Positions 24,826 through 32,993 of a stretch of 64,000 nt of DNA are shown here, in pieces (positions within the stretch are counted from its first letter, which is position 1; each line of letters starts with the position of its first letter). The translations under genes and the position numbers were made by a program. The notes beneath the pieces were generated by a model. It was not told the DNA's origin. It ran no database searches and was given only the letters and a program-made list of their open reading frames with translations. The stretch is from Pseudomonas hunanensis (lineage in GTDB: Bacteria; Pseudomonadota; Gammaproteobacteria; Pseudomonadales; Pseudomonadaceae). The DNA is taken from contig NZ_QJRC01000095.1 of NCBI RefSeq assembly GCF_013393325.1, forward strand, positions 248,001-312,000, written 5' to 3'.

Positions 24826-25374
24826 GTGTATTGGTACCAACCCCAGCAACTATCACCCAAAAGTTTTATCTGTGGCTATTGCACGAACCAGGTCGCAAGT
24901 GCCTCAGGATACCTGTCGCACGCGAACCAATACCTTTACCTCTGTCCCCACTGCGACAAACCCACCTTTTTCCACGGGGTCTCGCAGCTTCCCGGGACGT
25001 TACCTGGCAGGCCAGTTGGACATCTGCCTCTCGACATCGGTGGCTTGTATCAGGAAGCAAGAACGTGCGCTGGTGCGGGAGCATTTACGGCCTGTGTGCT
25101 TCTGTGCCGAAAACTTCTCATGAACATTGGGGTTCAGGAAGGTGCCGCTGAAGGCAAATCGTTCGTTCATTACATCGATTTTTTGGCAAACAAGGGCTAC
25201 ATCCCGCCTAACGGTAGGAGCTGGGTTGATCACATCAGAAAGAAGGGGAACGAAGCCACCCATGAGATTGCATTGATGAGTAAAGACGATGCTGAAGAGC
25301 TGATCACCTTCACAGAGATGCTGCTGAAATTCGTCTATGAGTTTCCCAACTCGGTCTCTCTGCCTAAAGCCTGA
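24826..25374 (+). CDS. DUF4145 protein with N-terminal zinc ribbon
   Basis: A 182-residue protein with two CxxC-type pairs (CGYC near residue 16 and CPHC near 41) forming a zinc ribbon, then a DUF4145 helical domain (about 75-175) with ARTCAGAGAFTACVLLCRKL and RKKGNEATHEI. DUF4145 also occurs as a domain in restriction enzymes and in stand-alone genes on mobile islands. Lower GC than the host genes around 20 kb suggests transfer. It may start at a GTG/TTG rather than the ATG. Role unknown; a defence or DNA-related role is a guess. Confidence 0.8.
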   Translation: MYWYQPQQLSPKSFICGYCTNQVASASGYLSHANQYLYLCPHCDKPTFFHGVSQLPGTLPGRPVGHLPLDIGGLYQEARTCAGAGAFTACVLLCRKLLMNIGVQEGAAEGKSFVHYIDFLANKGYIPPNGRSWVDHIRKKGNEATHEIALMSKDDAEELITFTEMLLKFVYEFPNSVSLPKA

Positions 25375-25407
25375 CCGTACTGCAGCAGTAGTGTGAGATT
25401 CAAGCGT

Positions 25408-25430
25408 CAGGCCGCGTCACAAGCGGCCTG
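25408..25430. other. GC-rich hairpin after the DUF4145 gene
   Basis: CAGGCCGC / GCGGCCTG with a 7-base loop, 34 bases past the DUF4145 stop. There is no U-tract, so terminator function is uncertain. The remaining bases up to 25650 show no gene. Confidence 0.45.
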
Positions 25431-25649
25431 TGCATCGTCCCTGTCTAATACAGTCGGCCAGTTTCAGCGATTTCGGCCCAGTAAAGCCGAGGAGCTTTCG
25501 AGCAGTTTTAGACAGCTTCAGCCCCCCACCCAGATGCTCTGCCAACCACGGTCCGTCCACACTTGGCATCAAGAAAGTGAGGCAAAGCCGTTGTCTTAAG
25601 GCATCATTACCGAGAAGCGGTAATGCTTCAATATTTGAGACGTGAGTAG

Positions 25650-26504
25650 TTAGCGCACCGCGTGAAGCAGACGGAAACCCGCCCCGGTCGCCTGTAGACC
25701 GTCTTTACGGCGTGCGAAATATCGGTGATTGATTGCGCTAGAATCTATATTCTCCCTTAAGGTGAAACCGACTGAGCTTAGTAGAGAGCTCATTTCCCCC
25801 GGGTCAAAACTTGAGAGCCATGGCTCTCCCATTTGAGCAAACAGATTCGCAGCATGACTTTCAATTGCTCGTTCAATTGGAGGAAGTAGCTCTGTTGAGA
25901 CCCGATAATCGAAAACTATTTGGCTTCCCTCAGGCAAGGAGGCCAACGACTCTAGCGTTTCGACGATCCGTTCTCTACTGAGATATGGGGTCACGCCAAG
26001 CCATGCAACAAAGACGGGTTGTTGCGCTTCCAGCCCGTGTTCAATCAGGCATGGTAGCAATGAGTCTTTGCGCAGGTCACACGGAACATACCGTATCGAG
26101 CTGGCGCCCGAAATTAATGCGCCTATTGCTTTTCTTTTTTGCTCTTGGGTAGCGGGGAGGTCTACCTCGAACACGATCAGGCTCTCATGCTCGTTACGTA
26201 GCGCATAGGTGTCGAGTCCAGCCCCAAGAATCACATATTGCTGAAGGTCCACATTCTTGGAGTTCAATAGCAAGTCCTCGCTGTAGCGGCTACGTGCGAC
26301 AACGGCTGCCCGCAAAGAACGCATCACGGGCTCATTGAACTGAAACGGATCTTTTTGCAGCATGCTTTGGACGGGTAAAGGCAACACCTCGAGCGCATAA
26401 GGATCGTCAAAAACGACCGGGTCGTCCAGTAATTGATGGACGGCACGCGCCATTGCCACGCGTAGCGCTGAGGAGGGGCGGTTGGGGAGATCCTTCGAGG
26501 TCAC
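25650..26504 (-). CDS. Class I SAM-dependent methyltransferase (LCM/TIGR00027-like)
   Basis: A GTG at 26504 with a GGAG site gives 284 residues; the open frame upstream is spurious. It opens RPSSALRVAMARAVHQLLDD, and near residue 90 has QQYVILGAGLDTYALR, the SAM-binding motif of the leucine-carboxyl-methyltransferase-like family, followed by VFEVDLPATQ and VPCDLRKDSL. Substrate unknown; such genes occur in secondary metabolism. It follows the MerR gene by 58 bases in the same direction, so the pair is probably one unit. Confidence 0.85.
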   Translation of the reverse strand: MTSKDLPNRPSSALRVAMARAVHQLLDDPVVFDDPYALEVLPLPVQSMLQKDPFQFNEPVMRSLRAAVVARSRYSEDLLLNSKNVDLQQYVILGAGLDTYALRNEHESLIVFEVDLPATQEQKRKAIGALISGASSIRYVPCDLRKDSLLPCLIEHGLEAQQPVFVAWLGVTPYLSRERIVETLESLASLPEGSQIVFDYRVSTELLPPIERAIESHAANLFAQMGEPWLSSFDPGEMSSLLSSVGFTLRENIDSSAINHRYFARRKDGLQATGAGFRLLHAVR

Positions 26505-26562
26505 AGTAGTGCTCCGGTGAGTGGTTTCGCAAGCACTGTAAAGCCTCCCCTTGGCGTGAGGG

Positions 26563-27576
26563 TCAAGCATATTTCTGAAGGAGCTTGCCAAGCCATTCAC
26601 GAACGCGTGCAGGGACCGGATGCCCGATCTGCAAGATAGGCTCACAGCGGTAGGCCATCTGGAGCTTTCTGGCGAGTGCGTAATCGCCTCTAGTCATCTT
26701 GTTCACAAGGGAGTGGTATTGCGTTATGAGGCCGTCAATTTCCAGCGGACTTGCTGAATCCCCGGCCTTGCGCAACTGGTCGGCGCGGCGACCGAATTGA
26801 TCCCACTCCTTGGCGAGTCTTTTATCCAGGCTAAGAATGTCTTCTTCGGTTAGATGGCGTCGCAATGCATACATGCGCAACTCTATGGCTGGAGTGATGT
26901 AGGCAAGCAGGTTAGTGTCCAGTCCGACGTGGTCAGGCTGACGATGTTCCTTTTCATGCAGATTGCTCCAGCGCCTTGCCACCTCAATGTCTCCATCCAT
27001 CCATAGCATTGCTGCATCCATCCAGCGTGCGGCCAAACGCTGGACTTTCGGCTTGTGGTAGTCCAAACCCTGCGTCATTACCACCCGTAGCTCTTCTATC
27101 AGGCCTTCGAACAAGTTTCGAGCAAGGGCCCAGCGGCCAAGAATTTTCAGTAGCTCAGCTTCCGTGAACTCTTTGCGATAGTGTTCAAGTAGTGTTACGG
27201 CGTTCGGCCAGGGCAAGCGATCGTTAACGATGCCCGCAGTCAGCCCAGCGGCAAGAACAGACAGCTTCTCTCTACGTTGTTTCATCAACGCCATATCTTC
27301 ATCAATCCGAGCGAGCTGGACTGAAATGGCTTCTATGCTCTGCTGGCTAGCAGTGCTCAGGAGACGTTTGATGCTCTCCAGCGATAGTCCTGTCTCTTGG
27401 AGTGTTTGGATTGCGTTGATTTGCTCAACTGCTGACACAGCGTAGAGACGATACCCGGCCTTCGTGCGTGCTACTGGCTTGATGAGACCTATTGCATCAT
27501 AGTGATGGAGGGTTCTAATGGTTACATTGCAGCGGCGCGCTAGAGTCCCTACCTGATAGAGTGCTGGTATTTCCAT
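26563..27576 (-). CDS. MerR-family regulator with large C-terminal effector domain
   Basis: A 337-residue protein: N-terminal MerR winged helix YQVGTLARRCNVTIRTLHHY with wing AGYRLYAVSAV, a long coiled coil (about 75-115), and a large helical effector domain (about 140-330) of the TipAS-like size class. These respond to bulky ligands such as peptides or drugs. The methyltransferase directly downstream is a likely target. No strong ribosome site was noted before the ATG at 27576. Confidence 0.88.
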   Translation of the reverse strand: MEIPALYQVGTLARRCNVTIRTLHHYDAIGLIKPVARTKAGYRLYAVSAVEQINAIQTLQETGLSLESIKRLLSTASQQSIEAISVQLARIDEDMALMKQRREKLSVLAAGLTAGIVNDRLPWPNAVTLLEHYRKEFTEAELLKILGRWALARNLFEGLIEELRVVMTQGLDYHKPKVQRLAARWMDAAMLWMDGDIEVARRWSNLHEKEHRQPDHVGLDTNLLAYITPAIELRMYALRRHLTEEDILSLDKRLAKEWDQFGRRADQLRKAGDSASPLEIDGLITQYHSLVNKMTRGDYALARKLQMAYRCEPILQIGHPVPARVREWLGKLLQKYA

Positions 27577-27666
27577 CTACACTAATTTCCCGAATATGTG
27601 AGCGGCGTATTATACGAACCATGGAGCACCGTGCAGCCCATAGTCCTGCGTTCTTTATGGTCGTCG

Positions 27667-27831
27667 ATGAACTGGCCACGCTTCTGGGCGATTCAGATCC
27701 TGTTGACCACCCTGATCTTTATGTACTGCGTCATTGCAGAGTTGGCACGAGTCATTGGTCGTGATCGGCGGAAGGTGATGTTCATCGGTCGACTGCCGCC
27801 AAAAACTGCTGATTCTACGAAGGGCGCCTGA
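27667..27831 (+). CDS. Small membrane protein, possible
   Basis: A 54-residue frame from an internal ATG at 27667 contains a hydrophobic helix (IQILLTTLIFMYCVIAELAR) followed by a basic segment (RDRRKVMFIGR). The composition looks coding, but there is no clear ribosome site and the start is uncertain. Divergent from the MerR gene. Confidence 0.4.
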   Translation: MNWPRFWAIQILLTTLIFMYCVIAELARVIGRDRRKVMFIGRLPPKTADSTKGA

Positions 27832-27949
27832 AGGTCACATACTGGTTCAGGGAAGATTCTCAGGGGCATGCTCAGATGTCTGCTGCAGGTCGATAGCAGC
27901 CATTCACCACCGACAGCTAACTTCTCAGAGCCGCCGGTTCATCAACGGC

Positions 27950-28159
27950 TCAAGCTGCCTCTTCGTCCTCAACCAGCGCCCACAGCCTGGCCGCCTCGGT
28001 AAACTCCAGCATGTCAGCCAACTGATCGGTATCAACATCGCGCCGCCGGTGCGCAGATATCGCGAGTTCGGCAAGCACCGCTGCTCGGCCATCAGGATCC
28101 GCCACCAACGCCGACTGGTCATTGAGTTCGGCCAACCAAGCCGCTGGCAGGCTCAACAT
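27950..28159 (-). CDS. Small acidic protein coupled to umuC
   Basis: A 69-residue protein from the ATG at 28159, which lies 4 bases upstream of the umuC stop so that the two frames overlap by 7 bases. A GTG at 28171 is the alternative start. The product is helical and acidic (DQLADMLEFTEAARLWALVE). Translational coupling puts it in the SOS operon umuD-umuC. No family recognised; it may modulate the polymerase, which is inference from position only. Confidence 0.72.
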   Translation of the reverse strand: MLSLPAAWLAELNDQSALVADPDGRAAVLAELAISAHRRRDVDTDQLADMLEFTEAARLWALVEDEEAA

Positions 28160-29427
28160 TTGACCGTCCACAGCTGATCGATCCGCGTCGTATAGGATTG
28201 GCTCATCATCTCCCTCCTCATTCCCCAGTCCGGTGTCGACGGCACGCTGGCGGCTCGCATTGTCCCCCTGCCCCAGCGCTCGTTGATGTCATCTATCACC
28301 TGCATCAGTCGGTCACATCCCACCGATTGCTTGAGTGCAAACAAGTCCTCTGAGAACTCACCTGGTTGCCGCAGGTCCATCAGCAGCACCTCGGCCTTGC
28401 TGTAGCGAAACCCGGGTCGGAAAATTCGCCCGACCGCATCGGTGGCCAACCGGGTCATCAGTAGTGTGTCGCAGGTTGGATATGGCAGCTCCACCAGCGC
28501 ACCCTGTGCGTGGTGTGCCTCATCCGGGTTGAACATCCCGGTGCGGATGCTGACGCGCATGCGCTTGCACACTGAGCCCTGGGCCCGAAGCTTTTCCGCA
28601 GCTCGGCCAACGTAAGTGGCTACCGCTTGCTTGATGGGTGCCAGCTCAGTGAGACGTTTGCCGAACATTCGGCTGCAGCAGATCTCCTGTTTCGGAGGCT
28701 CGGCCTCGTCCAGCTCCAGGCAGGGCGTCCCCGCCAGTTCTCGAGCAGTCTTCTCGACCACCACACTGAATTTCTGTCGCAGCGTCCAGGCATCAGCCTG
28801 GGCCAGATCCATCGCAGTGTGAATGCCCATCGACTCGAGATGGGCAGACATCCGCCGGCCAACGCCCCAGACCTCTTTCACTTCAGTATTGCGCAGCACC
28901 CAATCGCGCTTAAATGGATCGGTAATGTCGACCACCCCGCCGGTCTGCGCCTGTAGCCGCTTGGCAGTGTGGTTGGCCAGCTTGGCGAGCGTCTTCGTGC
29001 TGGCGATCCCAATACCCACGGGAACACCGGTGCACTGAAAGATCCTTGATCGCGCTTTTCGCCCGAACTGGGTCAGGTTGTCCTGAATGCCGGACAGGTC
29101 TGCAAAGCACTCATCGATGCTGTACACCTCGACGGCAGGCACCATCGACTCGATAAGCGTCATGACGCGCTCGCTCATGTCTCCGTATAGCGCATAGTTG
29201 CTGCTGAAAGCCTTGATGCCGTGTCGGCGCAGCTTGTCCTTCACCTGGAAGTACGGCTCGCCCATCTTCACAAAGGGTTTAGCATCGTATGACCTGGCGA
29301 TCACGCAGCCATCGTTGTTACTCAACACGACGATCGGGGTCTTGGCCAGGTCGGGCCGGAACACGCGCTCGCAGCTCGCGTAGAACGAGTTGCAGTCGAT
29401 CAGCGCGAACACCTGGTCACTGCGCAT
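28153..29427 (-). CDS. umuC: UmuC, Y-family DNA polymerase V catalytic subunit
   Basis: The ATG at 29427 overlaps the umuD stop by 11 bases. The 424-residue protein begins with FALIDCNSFYASCERVF and has YSIDECFADL, the two catalytic carboxylate motifs of Y-family polymerases. IGIASTKTLAKLANHTAK in the palm/thumb and a C-terminal little-finger domain follow. With UmuD'2 it performs error-prone translesion synthesis. A LexA box precedes the operon. A longer frame to 29451 is unlikely because it would run deeper into umuD. Confidence 0.95.
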   Translation of the reverse strand: MRSDQVFALIDCNSFYASCERVFRPDLAKTPIVVLSNNDGCVIARSYDAKPFVKMGEPYFQVKDKLRRHGIKAFSSNYALYGDMSERVMTLIESMVPAVEVYSIDECFADLSGIQDNLTQFGRKARSRIFQCTGVPVGIGIASTKTLAKLANHTAKRLQAQTGGVVDITDPFKRDWVLRNTEVKEVWGVGRRMSAHLESMGIHTAMDLAQADAWTLRQKFSVVVEKTARELAGTPCLELDEAEPPKQEICCSRMFGKRLTELAPIKQAVATYVGRAAEKLRAQGSVCKRMRVSIRTGMFNPDEAHHAQGALVELPYPTCDTLLMTRLATDAVGRIFRPGFRYSKAEVLLMDLRQPGEFSEDLFALKQSVGCDRLMQVIDDINERWGRGTMRAASVPSTPDWGMRREMMSQSYTTRIDQLWTVKC

Positions 29428-29845
29428 GGTCACGAACGCTGTAACGCACAACGCCCCAGACGACGAGCTCGTCGCCTTCCATGATGTACCGTGGCGGGTA
29501 CGCTGGATTTTCCGATTTCAGGATTACCACGCCATCGCGACGATGCAGACGCTTGCAGACCGGCTCGCTATTGACCGCAGCGATGACAATGTCCCCATGC
29601 TCCGCCTCACGACCGCGGTCGACGATGACGATGTCACCCGAGTAGATCCCTGCCCCTTGCATGCTGTCGCCCTCCACTTTCACCAGATACACATGGGGTG
29701 CGCGGAGGTCGAATAGCTCATCAAGGGAGATATGGCCTTCGAGGTGGTCCGCTGCAGGCGAGGGAAATCCGGCCGGTACGTGAAACGAATAGAGTGGCAG
29801 CGGTTCGGTGCCGCCGGTTGGCGTACCCAAAAATGTGATGGTCAT
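29417..29845 (-). CDS. umuD: UmuD, SOS mutagenesis protein (S24 autoprotease)
   Basis: From the ATG at 29845, 142 residues. The catalytic dyad is visible as S61 in VEGDSMQGAGI and K98 in EPVCKRLHRR; the likely self-cleavage site is A25-G26 in VPAGFPS. Cleavage stimulated by RecA gives UmuD', the partner of UmuC. A near-consensus LexA box lies 21 bases upstream of the start. The open frame continues far upstream but is non-coding there, since it crosses the divergent yedK gene. Confidence 0.95.
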   Translation of the reverse strand: MTITFLGTPTGGTEPLPLYSFHVPAGFPSPAADHLEGHISLDELFDLRAPHVYLVKVEGDSMQGAGIYSGDIVIVDRGREAEHGDIVIAAVNSEPVCKRLHRRDGVVILKSENPAYPPRYIMEGDELVVWGVVRYSVRDHAQ

Positions 29846-29865
29846 GACAGAAGGTCCAATGCAAA

Positions 29866-29881
29866 CTGTATGCATATACAG
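29866..29881. promoter_or_regulatory. LexA (SOS) box CTGTATGCATATACAG
   Basis: A 16-bp CTG-N10-CAG palindrome very close to the consensus CTGTATATATATACAG. It lies between umuD (leftward) and the second SRAP gene (rightward), so it may repress both. Confidence 0.92.
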
Positions 29882-29947
29882 TAGATCCAGCATCGGGTGC
29901 CCGGTCAATCCTGGTCGGTAAAAATTCTGACGGACGAGAGGTGGGAA

Positions 29948-30667
29948 ATGTGCGGACGGTACTCGATCTACGAGTCGATGGATCACTACCTGCGCCAGCT
30001 GTCGCTGGACATAGTGGTGATCAATGGCTACGACCACGAGCCGATCAACCGATACAACGTATCGCCGTCCACTCGCGTAGAAATCGTTCGCCAGGTAGAA
30101 GATGGGTTGAGCGTGGATCGGGTCAAGTGGGGATGGTCGCCGTTTTGGGCGAAGGGGAAGCGGCCTGACCCCATCAATGCTCGGGCCGAAACGGTGGTAG
30201 CGGGGAAATTCTTCAAAGACCTGTGGCCAGTTGGCAGAGCCCTGGCGCCGGCGAACGGATGGTTTGAATGGATACCCGACCCAGCGGATCCGAAGCGGAA
30301 GCAGCCGTACTACATCACAAGCGCCGACGGTGCCCCACTCTATTTCGCTGCACTTGCAGAAGTGCACCAGAACACCGAACCAGACAAGCGCGATGGATTT
30401 GTGATCATCACCGCAGCAGCGGATCAGGGATTGATCGACATCCACGACAGGAAACCCTTGGTGTTGGCTCCTGTGCTCGCCCGGGAATGGATCGACCCAA
30501 CTACATCACCGGAGCGAGCTGCGGTGATCGTGGAGCAAGGTAGCACGCCGGCTGCGAAATTCCGGTGGTATCCAGTCGGCAAGGCAGTGGGAAATGTCAG
30601 GAATGAGGGTGAGTCGTTGATTACGCCGATAAGCGACGAAAATCATCAGGGTCAGCTAGAGTTTTGA
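29948..30667 (+). CDS. Second SRAP/YedK-type protein
   Basis: From the ATG at 29948, 239 residues beginning MCGRYSIYES, so Cys is at position 2 as needed. Active-site residues N77 (PINARAE), E107 (GWFEW) and H166 (IDIHDRK) are conserved. It differs clearly from the copy at 23472, for example by insertions near residues 20-30 and 110-120, so it is not a recent duplicate. Placed divergently from umuDC over a LexA box, it is probably SOS-induced to protect abasic sites. Confidence 0.92.
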   Translation: MCGRYSIYESMDHYLRQLSLDIVVINGYDHEPINRYNVSPSTRVEIVRQVEDGLSVDRVKWGWSPFWAKGKRPDPINARAETVVAGKFFKDLWPVGRALAPANGWFEWIPDPADPKRKQPYYITSADGAPLYFAALAEVHQNTEPDKRDGFVIITAAADQGLIDIHDRKPLVLAPVLAREWIDPTTSPERAAVIVEQGSTPAAKFRWYPVGKAVGNVRNEGESLITPISDENHQGQLEF

Positions 30668-30695
30668 TGAGTACAGGCACCGCGAGATAACGATC

Positions 30696-31016
30696 ATGCT
30701 AAAGCAAGAAGCAGACGACGTGATTGAGCGCATCAGGGACGATCTGAAAAGGCACGGTGTGCTGATCGGCTACGACCCAGAGTTTACAACCCCTGAATTC
30801 GGGTGCGATCTGGACCACCACGTTGCTCAAGTCAGAGAGGATCCGAACAACCGTGTGCTGGGTATCGCGATACATGACGAAGGCTTATGGGCTCAACTCC
30901 AGCATGGGGCGGTGTACCGCTGTGTTGTCAGCGATTGTCGGGGGAAGCTCTTCGGCATTCCGATCACGATTGAACCAAGAGTGGATGAGTCCTACACCAT
31001 TCAGTACAAGCTTTAA
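30696..31016 (+). CDS. Hypothetical protein
   Basis: A 106-residue protein of mixed charge: N-terminal helix EADDVIERIRDDLKRHGVLIG, a middle with CDLDHHVAQV and a C-terminal beta-rich segment. It starts 29 bases after the second SRAP gene and may be co-transcribed with it. No family recognised. Confidence 0.65.
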   Translation: MLKQEADDVIERIRDDLKRHGVLIGYDPEFTTPEFGCDLDHHVAQVREDPNNRVLGIAIHDEGLWAQLQHGAVYRCVVSDCRGKLFGIPITIEPRVDESYTIQYKL

Positions 31017-31078
31017 AGCATCAGGAGGGTAATCTGCAGTACAGATTGCCCTCTCCGCGGATAAAAAACTGAATGCGC

Positions 31079-31309
31079 TCAGTGGAGCGGCGGAAGATAC
31101 CTGCCGCGCGCCTTGGCTATCACACGCAGCTGGTAGTCGGATACAACCTGGAAAAGTGACTCGGCCAGCAAGCGTAAGCGCTCGACCTCTTCAGGCGGCG
31201 CGCCACAGTCCTGGGCTTGGTGGTACTCACGCAAGGCGTCGACGGCCTGCTGAATTAGCGGCTCGCCGGCCTCGACCATGCCAATGAATGTACGCTTGTC
31301 CACTGCCAT
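31079..31309 (-). CDS. Small conserved-looking helical protein
   Basis: A 76-residue protein with two helices (MAVDKRTFIGMVEAGEPL and EEVERLRLLAESLFQVVSDY) and a short basic tail. It probably belongs to the prophage cargo region. No family recognised. The ATG at 31309 is the only reasonable start. Confidence 0.65.
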   Translation of the reverse strand: MAVDKRTFIGMVEAGEPLIQQAVDALREYHQAQDCGAPPEEVERLRLLAESLFQVVSDYQLRVIAKARGRYLPPLH

Positions 31310-31514
31310 GTTCCTATCAGTTGGTCAGCTCATCTTAGCTCGTCGCATGCCATCGAGCCCAAGGCACAACGGATGTCGATTCCGTTTTCGACCTCCTATT
31401 TTTGAGCCTATTTTGTAAAACCCAATAAAATCGGCAGCTTCAACGCAGCATGACACAACAGCATTCCACACCATTGGGGGGATTTATTCCCCCCAATTCC
31501 ACCAGACTCGCCTA

Positions 31515-32309
31515 TCAGAACAACTGGCCGAGTTGTGACGGCTCCCAGTTCATGATCACCAGCTCACCGGTAACATCGGCCTGGCCATGCCGCTGGTTCG
31601 CGGTGGTATACCGGATATCCAGCCGCTCGAAGTGGAACCCGGCAAAGGCTGCTCGAATGTCTGGATGATCGTTGATGCTGACCATAACCTTGCCTTTGCA
31701 AGCACGCATGAACTCAGCCATCTGCTCATATTGTTCGAACGGGAAATCGACCCCGTAGCCGGCGGTCTGCCAGTAAGGCGGATCCATGTAGAAGAAGGTG
31801 TGTGCGCGATCGTAGCGCTGCGCACAGTCGAGCCAAGAAAGGTTCTCGACGTAGGTGCCGGCCAACCGCTGCCAGGCGGCGGACAGATTCTCTTCGATGC
31901 GCAGCAGGTTGATGGCAGGTCCGGTGGTTGCGGTGCCGAACGTTTGCCCAGTGACCTTGCCGCCGAAGGCGTGCTGCTGCATGTAGAAGAACCGGGCGGC
32001 GCGCTGGATATCAGTCAGCGTCTCCGGTCTCGCCATCTTTTGCCACTCGAAAATCTGCCGGGACGAAAGCGCCCATTTGAACTGCCGGACAAACTCCTCC
32101 AAGTGGTTCTGCACCACCCGGTACAGGTTGACCAGATCGCCGTTGAGATCATTCAAGACCTCTACCGGGGCGGGTTGAGGCCGCATGAAGTAGAGGGCAG
32201 CGCCACCGGCGAAGACCTCGACATAGCACTCATGGGCTGGGAAAAGCGGAATTAGGCGATCGGCCAGGCGGCGCTTGCCGCCCATCCAAGGGATGATTGG
32301 GTTAGTCAA
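31515..32309 (-). CDS. DNA adenine methyltransferase (Dam/D12 class)
   Basis: A 264-residue N6-adenine methyltransferase: SAM-binding motif IPWMGGKRRLADRL near residue 6, FAGGAALYF near 33 and the catalytic DPPY at 176-179. The size and order (alpha group) fit Dam-type phage enzymes. It is the last prophage gene on the leftward side after the lysis genes. A LexA box 15 bases upstream implies SOS induction, so phage DNA would be methylated during lytic growth. Target sequence unknown. Confidence 0.93.
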   Translation of the reverse strand: MTNPIIPWMGGKRRLADRLIPLFPAHECYVEVFAGGAALYFMRPQPAPVEVLNDLNGDLVNLYRVVQNHLEEFVRQFKWALSSRQIFEWQKMARPETLTDIQRAARFFYMQQHAFGGKVTGQTFGTATTGPAINLLRIEENLSAAWQRLAGTYVENLSWLDCAQRYDRAHTFFYMDPPYWQTAGYGVDFPFEQYEQMAEFMRACKGKVMVSINDHPDIRAAFAGFHFERLDIRYTTANQRHGQADVTGELVIMNWEPSQLGQLF

Positions 32310-32323
32310 TTTGCAAACCTTTA

Positions 32324-32339
32324 CTGTATGGATGAACAG
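32324..32339. promoter_or_regulatory. Second LexA box CTGTATGGATGAACAG
   Basis: CTG-N10-CAG with an AT-leaning centre, immediately upstream of the dam start. Its right half is weaker than that of the box at 29866. It would put the methylase under direct LexA control. Confidence 0.75.
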
Positions 32340-32474
32340 GTGCTAGGCTCGCCGTGCTTTGTGCACAGAGCGGGAGCCTTGGCTGGGCTTGCAGGTATGG
32401 TCTGCGGGTTCGGCGGTCAGCAGGGATGTTGACGCATCCCCGGTGGCCGCTCTCTTTGCATGAAGCCTTCGAAT

Positions 32475-32993
32475 TTATTCCCGGGCGCTTACTACCGCCC
32501 GCTTTGCGACAAGGGCGTCGTACTCACGCTCGCACTGCTGGCCGGCAATCCTGGCTCGGTCAAGCGTTGTCGCCAGCTCTCCCGCTCGTTCGTCAGCCCG
32601 TGCGAGCAGGTCGGAAAGCACCATGGCGGCGCGGGTGGCTGCCTGGCCTCGGGCGATAGCGGCGGTATCCGTGCCGGGGCAACTGACGGCGGCAGCGAAT
32701 TGGGTGGCGTCGCTGCGCAGCCGCTGGCCAGCAGCATCGGCACCAGCAGCGCCAGCATCAGCAATCGTTCTTTCTTCCTGGGCATCGGTCCTCGCTTCCT
32801 CCTGCGCCTGAGCGCGTCGTTGTTCTTCCTGCCGGGCACCGCGTTCGCCGATCACTTCGGCCAATCTGTCACCGCTATCCCGTTGCGCTGATGCCTGGCC
32901 AGCTTTGGCGTGCTCCACAGATCGACCGTGCTGGTAGGCGCCCCAATTGGACGCCAGCAGCACAGCAACAGCCAATATGGCCCAGCCCTTCAT
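32475..32993 (-). CDS. Spanin inner-membrane subunit Rz (DUF2514-like)
   Basis: A 172-residue protein with an N-terminal membrane anchor (WAILAVAVLLASNWGAYQHG) and a long periplasmic coiled coil rich in Ala, Arg, Gln and Glu. This matches the i-spanin DUF2514 family of Pseudomonas phages. It spans the periplasm and acts with Rz1 to fuse inner and outer membranes at lysis. It overlaps the endolysin-like gene stop (ATGA), and the Rz1 frame is fully contained inside it. Confidence 0.88.
   Translation of the reverse strand: MKGWAILAVAVLLASNWGAYQHGRSVEHAKAGQASAQRDSGDRLAEVIGERGARQEEQRRAQAQEEARTDAQEERTIADAGAAGADAAGQRLRSDATQFAAAVSCPGTDTAAIARGQAATRAAMVLSDLLARADERAGELATTLDRARIAGQQCEREYDALVAKRAVVSARE
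32492..32785 (-). CDS. Rz1-like outer-membrane spanin lipoprotein, nested inside Rz
   Basis: From the ATG at 32785 with a GAGG site, this alternative frame encodes 97 residues: MPRKKERLLMLALLVPMLLA and then SGC, a lipobox, followed by a Pro-rich mature protein (SLPPSVAPARIPPLSPEARQ). That is the hallmark of Rz1 o-spanins. The entire gene lies within Rz in a different frame, as in lambda. The tail after about residue 65 is longer than usual. Confidence 0.85.
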   Translation of the reverse strand: MPRKKERLLMLALLVPMLLASGCAATPPNSLPPSVAPARIPPLSPEARQPPAPPWCFPTCSHGLTNERESWRQRLTEPGLPASSASVSTTPLSQSGR

